Origin: Phoronis australis
Lineage: Eukaryota; Phoronida; Phoronidae
Length of the DNA stretch: 64,000 bases
Assembly (NCBI GenBank): GCA_002633005.1
Contig: NMRA01000262.1
Coordinates: forward strand, 10,786 to 74,785
Direction of reading: 5' to 3'
The position numbers and the translations under genes are program-made. This document shows, piece after piece, positions 26,801 through 38,800 of this stretch (the first letter of the stretch is position 1; each line of letters begins with the position of its first letter). Below the pieces are notes generated by a model. It did no database searches and was not told the DNA's origin. It worked only from the letters and a program-made list of their open reading frames with translations.

Positions 26801-29800
26801 CTTCTTGTGAAATCACACGGCAAAGTTGTACAATCTGTGTTTTTACAAAGTTTTTAAACAAAAGAAAGAAAGCATTAAATAATGTGTTTGCATTTACTCT
26901 CTCTATTAATTTGTTAGCATGTACTCTCTCTATTAATTTGTTAGCATGTACTCTCTCTCTCTCTAGTAATTTGGTGTTATTACCTGGTAGTGAGCTAGCT
27001 TTTTATCAACAGTTTTTCAACATCAGAGTGTTTATATGTTTTAGCATGGTGGAAATAGTATTTCACTAAGTTTTCATCAAAATTGCCTAATTCTGTCATA
27101 GAAGGCAAAACTTCTGGTATTTGATTGATAGAAAATTAACTTCTTTTTAATGAACAATTTTAGGCAAGAATACATTTTGCTTTCTTTATTAATTAGTTTC
27201 ATGTCTTATCGTCTGTTTTTTTATGTTTACAGCTGGTCTTGGACGTACTGGTACCCTGATAGCCTGCTACATGATGAAGCACTACAAGTTCACAGCAGCT
27301 GAGTGTATAGCTTGGCTCAGAATCTGTCGACCGGGTTCTGTCATTGGTCCACAGCAGAATTATCTAGAAGAGTATGTGTTTGCTCCCTATGCTGCTGTGT
27401 CACGCAATATGTCATGACTAGTTACACACGTGCACCTCTGTCCAACTAGTTACTCACGTGCACCTCTGTCCAACTAGTTACACACGTGTATCATTTCAAA
27501 GGTACAACTTTAAAAGGTTTAATACCTTCGCACCTACTATTAAAAATTTTGATTTAGACTATTTACTGTTATGAAATTGAATTGATCTTGTTTTTTACTT
27601 TGGGGCTAGTTTCTATTCTTGGGAAGAACCGACGTGTCGTTATCACTTGAGACAGTGCTTGTTTATTTGCTTGTTGCACCGTGTTAGTAACATTCTCCGA
27701 AGCAGTATAGCTAAACAGATAATTCTGAGTATTTTATCATAACCAATTCATGTTCAAACAACTGATCAGAGTGTTATGACGTTTTTTAAGAGAAAATACT
27801 GCATGGGAAGAGAGCATCAGAGTGTTGCGTATACGGCATGGGAGTGTTGCGTATACGGCATGGGAGTGTTGCGTATACGTCACGCGACTATAAATTGTAA
27901 GAATTGTAGGTCAAATAGATCTTGTATTATTGTGTCTTCAATCTTCACTTTCAGTAAACAATCGTGGTGTTGGATGCAGGGTGACATCTATAGGTCACGC
28001 CAGAAGGACCGGTTCCGTGACAAGTCACGAGACCACGTGTCAGGCATCCTCAGTGGCGTTGACGAGATGAAAATCAGTGATGTTCTCGAGAACAACAACA
28101 AGTACATGACGTCGGCGTACGACCGCATCGACGACGACGTAGACGGGCGGTATGCGGATGATGTACGTTATCGGTCAAACCCGAGTGTAAATGTTAAGAT
28201 TTTCTTTCATCTTGTTTCCTAGAAGTGGTGCTGGTGTGCTTGTCTGTCCTTTGTTGTGGGTCTCAGGTACTGTATACTGTCTTTATGATGACTTGAGCTG
28301 AAAACTGTTGAACTTAACCAGTCAAATGATCACTGTTGTTACCAAAGTTCTGTCATTACAATGTTTGAATCAACATTATATGGTTTTGTTAAATGGAAGC
28401 AGAGACAATGAAATTTAGTGACGGTTATCTTTTCAATGTTGTTACCATTCACATCTGTGTTGGTTATCCTTGTAAAATTGGGGAATTATTGGCATTAAGA
28501 AGATAATGGCCTATGACTAAAAACATTAAAGGAGAATGCCACCCTATTTAAATAGTCTTTTTTATCGTCTTAATTGGTCTATATCCACATCATCTCTTAT
28601 ACGGTCAAACTCACCTCGCTGAGAGGTGTTGCGTGAGGAAGGTGAGAAACGACACAGCGACGTCAGTGGTTCTTCTGTGGAGTGAATGCTACTATGGTGT
28701 GGTGTACTGTTCCCACTTGTGCGCACTATGAAGCAGCGAGGAAAGCGTGTGTATCGTTTTTTCGATTTCCTCGAGAGCCCGTGATGCTTCGGAAGTGGCT
28801 TGCGGCAGTGAAGAATGAAAAGTACGCCGTTAATACCAAGTATGAGGCCGTGAAACATCTCCGTGTCTTTGGCCGGCATTTCGTCGACAGTGATTTCATT
28901 TGCCAAACCTGAGCTCATGCCAGGGTAGAAAAAGAGACAGAGGCTGAAAAACGTGAATCAGCTGTTGATCAGTTTTTGATTACGGAGAATTGTTGTTGGC
29001 TATGAAAACATAAACAATTACAATTAATCCAAAGCATGAGAATATAACGTATTAATATAACCTGTTTGATGACTTACTCGTTTGTCACGCTTCTGTTTGG
29101 ACGTCCGGGTGTAGGATGTTTTCACCAGTTCTTTTTCCCAGCCCTAAAAAAACGTCTTAAACACACCTCTGTTGAGATGTGGTGCAAAATCAGGGTGGTC
29201 CATGAGACACATCTGTGCTTCTTCAAGAAGGCGTTTCACTTGCAGCAAACCTAAGCGTCAGTCATTTCCATTATCGAGCAGTTATCGCACTGACACCACG
29301 ACGAGTCATTCAAACAGTTTTCAAAACTATCCATATGTTGCGTTGCCTGTGGATGTTCACGGTGTCTCTCTACCTGTGATGTCATCGTAGGATGAGCACT
29401 CGTCTAAGTCGAGATTACGAGTTGCCATGTTGACGTTTATTAATTGCTGTGCGTTCTGTTTCAAATTGAATTATTCTCACCATAACCAATGCTTATATAA
29501 AACTGAAACAATTGTCTGCCTCTTAAGATACAATTTGTAATGCCTTTGGAGTGATCGTGAGTGTAGTTGAGAAGCCAGCAATGAATAAATCACTGCGTTA
29601 CCAGCTTTAGATGCAATAAAGCTTAATTGACCGGGCACCGAGGCTGTGTGAACGCATGATAATTCAGTGTTTGCTGACAGAAAGCTGTTGTGAAACTGTA
29701 ACTCAATTTTACATCCTGTGGTCAGATGTTTGGGGAATCTTTATTTATATATACATGTACATTATTCGAATCAATGTTATTGTACAGCCTTTGCACTGAC

Positions 29801-32800
29801 GGTTTTGTGGGAGGGTAACCTGACTTCGCGGCCCCCGACGAGTAAGTAGATTTGCAGTGTCTCGGCTACCGTATTCGCAGTAATAACCGCCCATGCCCCT
29901 ATAAGTGCCTCCCACGTATTTCCATCCTTTGCTAAAATAAGCGCCCAGTCCATGAACGTGTACGTGCGAAAAATGCCTTACTTACAGTCCTAAAATTCTA
30001 CAGTAACGTCTTCAATTTATCAATAATATCCAACAGTCCTGAAAAAATTATTGGGCGCAGAATTTGTAGACCACAAGCCTCACCGCTATGTCGGTATTTA
30101 GCCGTGACTGTACACTTCAAACTCCGCCATGCCTCAAAACAAACACAAAAGTTCTGCTGATATTGCGAGGACCAATGGTCTGGCCTTTCAGAACAGAAGT
30201 AGTGTACTTGTCTATGGGATTACTTTGTAGATATTTCCCAGTTTCAACAGGAATCCAAATTTCTTTGTAGGCCTACACGTGAAAACCGCGAATCGAAGAC
30301 TAATTAAAAGCTTGACCAGTGTTAAAAGCACGTGGCAAGGAAGCGCGCGCTACATATATGAACCTGTCATCAAAGACATTAGTCAGGAACTATCCATTCA
30401 TGAAACGGGTAGCATAGCATCGATAAGAAATGAATATTGGAACTAATTTCCGACAGTTTCTAATACTATAAAAAATGTTTGTGTTATTTTAAAATGAATT
30501 GTTTGATTAACCATAATTGGTTTTTTAAGCCAAATATCCGATAATATGACCACTGACGGTGAATGCTTTAACACCCTTACACCGAAAAATAACCGTCAGA
30601 TAGTCACATACGCCGCATCCAGCCACACGGCGACTAATATGGTGTTACCGAGACAAATGTCGAACGTTTTAAGCACATGAGACCGGCAAGTGCTGAATGA
30701 AACACGCTCTGGCTTAGGCCTACTGCTTGTGCAAATTTCTTTAGATACAATGCACATCTAGCTCATTAGATTGCGTGGCTCTGGCCAAAAGACGGTATCT
30801 GCTCTGGCAAATGAACTCTGATGACACGCACGCGCTCGCTTACTCACAAACGCAGACAACTTCAAAACAAACGTCACGTGACAACAACGTGTGTTCGTCC
30901 AGACATTTTTCTCATGTTGCGCCGATCATACATGTAGATGTTACGATGTAGTAGCATAGATTTGTACTTAAACCTGCCGTGATCTTGACTCCACAGGAAC
31001 TTAAAAATCTAAGGGACGCTACTTGGAAAACTTAAGGAGGATTTCAGGTAATTTGCTCGAGTCTAAACTATATTTTTATTCAAGCATTCAAGTCGCCATA
31101 TCGACTATTGCGAGGCAGGCAGTCGGTGAGTTTTCGCCCTGGGATTTCAGCACAATTTTCTGTAAAATGATCGTAATTTAGCAGCAAAGTTTGATAGCAA
31201 TGCACCACGGTTTTGTTGAAAGTCACAGAGCGTAAATATGATGAATCTTAGCTTCCCATTTCACCCGTTTCGGAGACCGGGTTTCAACGGCCTTGGGTTA
31301 TAATAAGCGCCCCTCCCTGAAACGAACTTTTCAAAGTGCCCTGGGCGATTATTACGGCGAATACGGTAATTCACCAATATAATGACGTACACATTATTTC
31401 TTTGGCTCACTAGCATAGTCTTTTCGTGACCGGAAGTTTAGTTTCCAACTTTTGGTGGTTTATGTTTGTGATGTCTTCAGTCCGGCCGCGATGGGCCTGA
31501 TCCGGTTCCGCTAATAAGCTGACACCAATAAGCATGTTGTGAACTGCTGAACAGACTGCGTTCGAACCTGTTGCGTCATTGGTTAATTTCAACACCTCCG
31601 TCTGCCGTCAGGTAAAAGAATTGTACTTGCTGTTATCAAGTGGATTTTTCATCTAAATTGATACAAAATAAGTTGTATTTTGGGGTGGCATTTTCCTTTA
31701 ATCCTCCAAAGCAATATGACAGGAAATGGAAGTAGGGTGATTGTCTGGTTAAACTCTAGATGGCGTTGTTTGGTCTTTAGGAGTAAAAAAATGAAAGCAC
31801 ATCTGTCCATGGTTGTTCTGTGTGCTATATCTTTATGTGTGTTTTGTGCTGTCAAGTTGGCTTGAGTATTTTCTTTTGTTGTTGTCCATGTATTAGAGAG
31901 CTATTTGCTGGAAATGTGCAAGAGTGTCGCTGTTTCCATGCCCTGTTTTACTTGTTTAAGGTTATACAGGAGCCAAGAAGTGACAGATTGGATTCATATA
32001 ATACTGTGCTGTGTTAGCAGCTGTTTTTGAAGTCTTCCACTTTTGCATTGAGAAGTTATCAAAGCATGGTTTTTGATTTTCAAGGAAAAAATTGATGAAG
32101 CGCTTAAAACAAGATGGAAATCGCAATTTGGAAATTTTTAACGTTTTTGATGTCTCATCTTGAACATGTATCCCAAATAAAATTTGATCACGTTATTGAT
32201 AGTGTTGTTTTGCTATCAATATACCTTTTTTTTCGTTAAATTTTACTCAACACATGATACTAATGGATTGGTAAAACGTAAAATTAAAATTCTATAGTCT
32301 TTCTACTTTCAGAAAATTAAAACTTAGTAGTTAAAAAAATCTATAGTTTTGTAGACATTTTGCTCAGTACGCATATTTGTCTATAACATTTTACGTAACC
32401 TTGATATCCACAAGACATGGTGTAAACAACTTATTTGGAAAGTAGTGTGTATTGTGAAGCATGGTTATTGTAAACCTTCCACAAAAAATGAGCAAAATTA
32501 CCTCACATTCCTTCAATGTCCTGTGGCTCACATCTTCCTCAGTCATGTTGAGTTTTGTCACCAGGTGGCATGGAAAACAATGCATTGTATGTTTGGCTAA
32601 GATGGACCATAATTTGTTGTGGTAGCGTAACAAAAAAACATTCTTTGCTATTTAATGCTTCTTGTCCACAGATATTAGCAAAGCGAAGTTTATTCTGAAA
32701 AATGTGTTTAATGTTCTAAGTAACATTAAAAATACATGTGACTGAACATTGAACTGGTGACTCAACTATTGCACTCCAGTTTTGTTGTAAAACCATGAAA

Positions 32801-35800
32801 GTTCAATATCACTTCATGTTCGTCTCGGTTTAGGTGTTTAGCTACATTACACCCTTTTTTAACTGGCAAATTGGATCTTTTACACTGATAGCATCAGGCT
32901 AAAAATTATCTTACTAAGAAAAACTTTGTTTTCTGTTATCAAAAAGAACATAAAATCCTCAACAGGTCAGGAAATGCGATTTATTCAGTTTCCCCAACCT
33001 TGAATTGTAACAATGGCGTGGAGGGAATTCCATTCTGAAATAGTTGTCATGTGACTGCAATGGCCATTAACCATAAGTGCATTGCAGGTCAGATGTTGGT
33101 GTGTTCTCTTTCATTAAGAACTTGGAATATGTTAAAGTGACAACTAAGCAGTGTGTAGTTCACCTTGAAACACTGTTTACAGTAAATTTTGTTCAAATCG
33201 TATGTGAGTTTGATATGATCCGAGTGTCTGTTTCAATTTCTCTTGTCTATGGTTGATGTCTCTGTGTTGCTGTCTCTCCCCCACAGTACGCTGGCACCTC
33301 CACCAGGAGTGGTATGACACAGGGCGACAAGTTGAACCAGTTGAAGATGCAGAGGAAACACCCAAGGTCAGCCACTACCGGCACCATGGCGTAAGTTAAC
33401 ATCTCCAGTCTGCCCTGTTTTATTGTGTTCACTTCTCTGTGTCACTGGTATTTTTTGAAATTCAGATATTTGTTACAATTAATTTTTTTTCAGATATCGT
33501 ATTCTCAGTACTCGTTGTCTAGAAGCTATCAGTCCACTGTTCTGAGCATATAGCATTTAATTCACGGTACAGCAGAGGTTTCCAACTTGCAATTTCGTAA
33601 GATACAGGATCACAGGATAATGTTTGATTTGTGAACAATTACCTTCACTAACATTGAAATTCATTGGAAACATTTCCATACATCAACCAGTCTGATCTCG
33701 TTTAGTTGTGCTGAATGTACAGTCCAGTGTTGACACCTGATTGAGTGAGGCCTCAGTGGACACAAATACTGGTCTGTAAATAAGTATTTGCATGGACCTT
33801 GCTGGATAACCACCATGAGCTGACTTAAAAATCTTACACCTGCGCTTTTCTAAGGCACCAAAAATACTCTTTCCTTACATTTTGGTTAAAAAAATGACAA
33901 ATTTTAGCTCAAATAAATTTAGCCAAAATGTATTCCCAAATGGTAATCTTCTAACATGACAGTAATACCTTTCAAAGTTAAGGTTATTTAGGACTCTAGA
34001 AAAATGTCCAATTCTGGCCAACTTACTGTCCTTAAAGAAATGATGATTGTCAAAGATGGGCCTATGTGAGGCTTTAAATTTCATTTTGAAATGTTGAAAT
34101 TCTTGTGCAGCCCCTGTCTGCACTCCTAAGAACATTGCTGACCTTCGTAGTGATCTTTCTTATCTAGTGTCATGGTTGTCACTTTCAGTTCAACATCACA
34201 GGTGGCAGTTAAGCCTCACGTGACACGTGACCAACTAGTTAGGCCTCATACTCACGCTAGTTACAAATCATCACCCAGTAAGGGATCATACAGGCACTAT
34301 AGTCATGATGAGCGTGCGCTCAGTCATAGGTTACGCCACTCCGGCTTTACTAAGCCAAGACGATCACTTCACGACAGGTAGATCTATCATACTTTACTAA
34401 GTCAAGACCATCACTTCATGACAGGTAGATCTATCATACTTTACTAAGTCAAGACCATCACTTCATGACAGGTAGATCTATCATACTTTACTAAGTCAAG
34501 ACCATCACTTCATGGCAGGTAGATCTATCATACTTTACTAAGCCAATATGATCACATCATGACAGGTAGATCTATCTTACTGTACTAATGCAAAGACAAT
34601 CACTTCATGACTGGTAGATCTATCATACTCTACACTCCAGGGAGCTCCACTTGAACACGTAGGGTTCGGAGTAATGGGTAGATTCTAAGTCATATTGTCC
34701 GATTGTTTTTGGTGTGTACCGCAAGTACAGCGACATCTGTGGTGAAACAGGAAGACATTTTGTGAGTTTAAATTGAGTCATGTTTTTTATTGTTATTACC
34801 ACTACTTTTACTATAATGTGCTTTTAAACATCTTCAGACTTGAAGATGGCAAACCACACAAGCGTTCTACGACACAACCACTCCGTGTGGCTGGCTCAAA
34901 AAGCGCTCAGTCTGTCATGTCACCGCTCAAGTCATCCAAGGTGACCTCATTGCATTCTGGGAACTCGACTTCTGCGGGGTCATCAAGTGTTAAGCGAGTC
35001 AGTCGACACACCAGTCCAACCAGCTCCAGTTCTATCAAGACGTGAGTTACATTGTGTAGAGTCTGCTTTGTAACCTATGGTGGTGAATCATGCGCACTGC
35101 TATTGTATTTGTATGTTTATATAAATGAAAATTGACGAAATCTGTTCTCGTTGAAACCTAGCTAAATTTGGAGAAAAAAATTTACTTTGCTGCAGATGAT
35201 TCCCAGTTATTTCACTAAAACTTTGAAGCATTTTGTAATCAAATATTGTTTACATTCTGTCCAAACTTTGATGAAGCGTTTTGTTATCAAATATTGTATA
35301 CATTCTGTCCAAACTTTGATGAAGCATTTTGTAATCAAATATTGTTTACATTCTGTCCAAACTTTGATGAAGCGTTTTGTAATCAAATATTGTTTACATT
35401 CTGTCCAAACTTGTTTAAAGCAGTCGTGTGATTCATGGCCAGCCATCTTCCACTTTTATAATTCTTCAAACCTTCTAGCTTATTAGTTATGATATCCAGT
35501 TTTACTCACGAACCACATGGGTCTTTTCACTTTATCAACATTCTTTTCATATGAACTCAGTTCTTTTCTCACAGGCTGCATTTTTCTCGCACATCTCATT
35601 CCTAACAAATACAAGTTTTCGTGAGAAAAAGGGGATGTTCTTTGATAAAGAACTGTGATTCATGAGAAAAGAAATGTATCTAAGAAATTGTTTGCTGTGT
35701 ATGAGGAAAGAAATGCAGTTTGTAAAAAAGGAATTGCATTGCCAAGAAAAACGCTTTTAGTGAGAACACTGATGTAGTCAGGGTGACTGTGGTTGCCAGG

Positions 35801-38800
35801 TCTATCATCTACCCAATAGATGTCACCACTGGTAAGGATTAGTAGTGGTCATTGCACCGATCACTTGTTGATGTTTGTGGTAGGCATGGTCACTGGTGAA
35901 GATATTTGGCAGTTTTACTTTGCCACTCACTAATTCCCATTTTGAGTCGGAGTGTCTTTAAAGATTCCTTACAAATGATTGAATATACATATTTAGTAGC
36001 GCTGCACACCCAAGAATTGCTGTATATCAATAGTAATTGAGAAAGTACTGGCAAACTTTCCGTTGGAAAAGTACCAGTTTCCGTGTTTTGAGAATATGAG
36101 CATGCCTCACTGTCGATGGTGGGAAAGCAGGACAGGTGTCTGGGGCATCTCTAGTCTTTAAATATCAGTTTGGATGAAAGCAGACTATCCACAATAATCA
36201 GTTTACGCTTTGGTGAGAGAGAGGTTGAGGCTTTTTGCATACGCAAATTGACAACATAAAATTGGCTTTGATTATTGTGGAGGTTCTTATATTTGACATG
36301 GCTTTACATGGTCCTTGACAGGGGTTTACATGGTCCTTGACGGGGGTTTACGTGGTCCTTGACGGGGGTTTACGTGGTCCTTGACGGGGGTTTACATGGT
36401 TCTTGACGGGGGTTTACATGGTCCTTGACGGGGGTTTACATGGTCCTTGACGGGGGTTTCAGGGCATGGAATTTTCCTCTTTTAAGAGGATTTCCTCTTT
36501 TTTGTTTGGATTTCCTCTTATTTGATTTCCAGTTTCCTCTTTTGTCGTCTCTTTTTTATTTGGTTAGGGTAGTGCCGTTGAATCTCAGAATTGGCGACCA
36601 TTTTTATGCGCCCACATATTTATTCAAATACTGGTGTGCCCCCTAGTGGCAATTTTAGTTTTTATGCGCCCACATATTTATATGTGGACTCATTATGCCG
36701 ACATCTCCGTCCGTCCATCCGTCATGGCGGCGTCCGTCCGGCGTCCGCTGTTTTATCTCCAAAACCCTTTGACATACGTTCATGAAATTTGGCACATGTG
36801 TTCCATTCATGAATGGGACAACATGTGCGAACTTTCGGACGGATCCGACTATCGGTGTGCCCCCTAGTGGCAATTTTAGTTTTTTACGCTTACCTTTGTA
36901 TCTTCAAAAGTCCTGAACGGATTTTCATGAAATTAGGTATATAGGCACGTATTAGTGAGATGACGCTATCCTCCCGTTTTCAGGTGGATTCGACATAGTT
37001 TGCGCCACGTAGTGGCCATTTTTACTGTTTTCGAGTCTGTATTTTTGCGTCCACCCCTCTATCAACCAAACCACTCAAAGGATGATTGTGAAAATTGGTG
37101 TGTATGTGCTTACTATAAAGGGGACAGCTGACAATGATTTTCAGACGATTTAGACTACTGTGGCGCCTCCTACTGGCAGATGTTTTTTTTTGTGCCTATG
37201 GCTGTTTCTCCTAAACCGTTGGCAGGATCTTTACGAAATTTAATAAGTGTATTTATATTATGTTAACAACAGACGATGACGACTTTTGGACGGATCCGCT
37301 TACCAGTGTGCCCCCTAGTGGCAATTTTATTTTTTACGTTTACCTCTGTATCTTCACAAGTCCTTAATGGATTTTCATGAAATTTGGTATGTAGGCACGT
37401 ATTAGTGCGATGACGCTATCCTCCCGTTTTCGGATGGATTCAACCTAGTTTGCGACACCCAATGGCCATTTTTACTGTTTTTGAGTCTGTTTTTGGCATC
37501 CACCCCTCTATCAACCAAACCGCTCAAAAGATGATAGTGAAAATTGGCATGTATGTGCTTACTATAAAGAGGACGGTTGACGATGATTTTCCGACGATTT
37601 TGACTATTGTGGCGCCTCCTAGTGGCAGTTTTGTTTTTGTTGCGCCTATGGTTGTGTCTCCTAAACCGTTCGCAGGATCTTTACTTAATTTAGCAAGTGT
37701 ATTTATATGATGTTGACTACGGATGATGACGACTTTCGGACAGATCTGACTAGTGGCAATTTTAGTTTTTTACGTTTAACTCGATATCTTCAAAGGTCCT
37801 CAATAGATTTTCATAAAATTTTAAATATAGGCATCTATTGGTGTGATGACGCTTTTTTCCTGTTTTTGGATGGAATCGAGGTATTTTGCACCACCTAGTG
37901 GCCATTTTTGCTGTTTTCAAATCTTGTTTTTGGTGTCTACCCCAATTCATTTGAAAATTGGCATATATGTTCTCAGTGTGAAGATGACCTTTGATAGTGG
38001 TGACTGACTACTGTGGTGCCTCCTTGTGGTAGTTTTGTTTTGCGCCCATAGTTGTATCTCCTAAACCCACTGCAGGATCTTTATTAAATTTAGTAAGTGT
38101 ATTTATATGAAGATAACAAACGACGACGACTTTCAGGCGGATCCAACGGACACTGTGCCCACTAGTGGCAATTTCATTTTATTCTGTTTTCCTTTGTTTC
38201 TTTGTAGTTCCTTGACAGATTTTTATGAAATAGGGCATTTCCTGTTTTTGGATGGATTGTATGTTTTTGCGCCATATATTGGCCATTTTTATGATACAAA
38301 TAAATAACCCTAAAACAATACCATTTGCAATGCATTCGTGGGCGCATTTCAACGCTCTGCGTTGCTCTTGTTATCATTATTTTCACTTTATTTTTCGCAA
38401 AAATGTTTATTTCAGTTAAATTTTACAACACAAAGATTTCTACTGCACAAGCTTATTTGTGGAACAATGCATCACCTGGAAAATTTTATTCTTTTTGACA
38501 TTGGTCATTCCAAGCCATTGACATGGGTTTAAATGGTCCTTGACATGGGTTTACGAGGTTCTTGACGAGGGTTTAAATGGTCCTTGATGGGAGTTCACAT
38601 GATTCTTGACAGGAGTTTACATGGTCCTTAACTGGGATTAATATGATCCTTGACATGGGTTCACATGGTCCTTGATATGGGTTTACATGGTCCTAGACGG
38701 GGTTTACATGGTCCGTGACTTCAGTTAATATGGTCCTTGATATGGGTTTAGATGATCCTTGACATGAGCTTACATGGCCCTTGATGGTGTTAATATGGTC

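Larger units (their letters stand above)
28526..31701. mobile_element. TTAA-flanked DNA transposon (Kolobok-like), interrupted
   Basis: Both ends are bordered by TTAA. The left end reads AGGAGAATGCCACCC and the reverse complement of the right end AGGAAAATGCCACCC (14 of 15 match). A TTAA target plus a THAP-type zinc finger inside fits the Kolobok superfamily, whose transposases carry THAP domains; piggyBac also uses TTAA but lacks THAP. Without the nested 1.5-kb element the unit is only about 1.67 kb. It is therefore non-autonomous, with just a decayed THAP fragment and a P2X7-like remnant. Confidence 0.7.
28163..33286 (+). other. CDC14 intron 11 (5.1 kb), mostly transposon insertion
   Basis: More than 60% of the intron is the nested transposon at 28526-31701. 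The remaining 31.7-33.28 kb is AT-rich and includes a diverged copy of the dispersed repeat near 32.04-32.36 kb. No CDC14 exon is missed as far as the phases show. Confidence 0.65.

Noticed and set aside
29066-29390. Plus-strand frames in the transposon (62 and 72 codons)
   Set aside because: The recognisable motif content lies on the opposite strand as the P2X7-like remnant; these are shadows.
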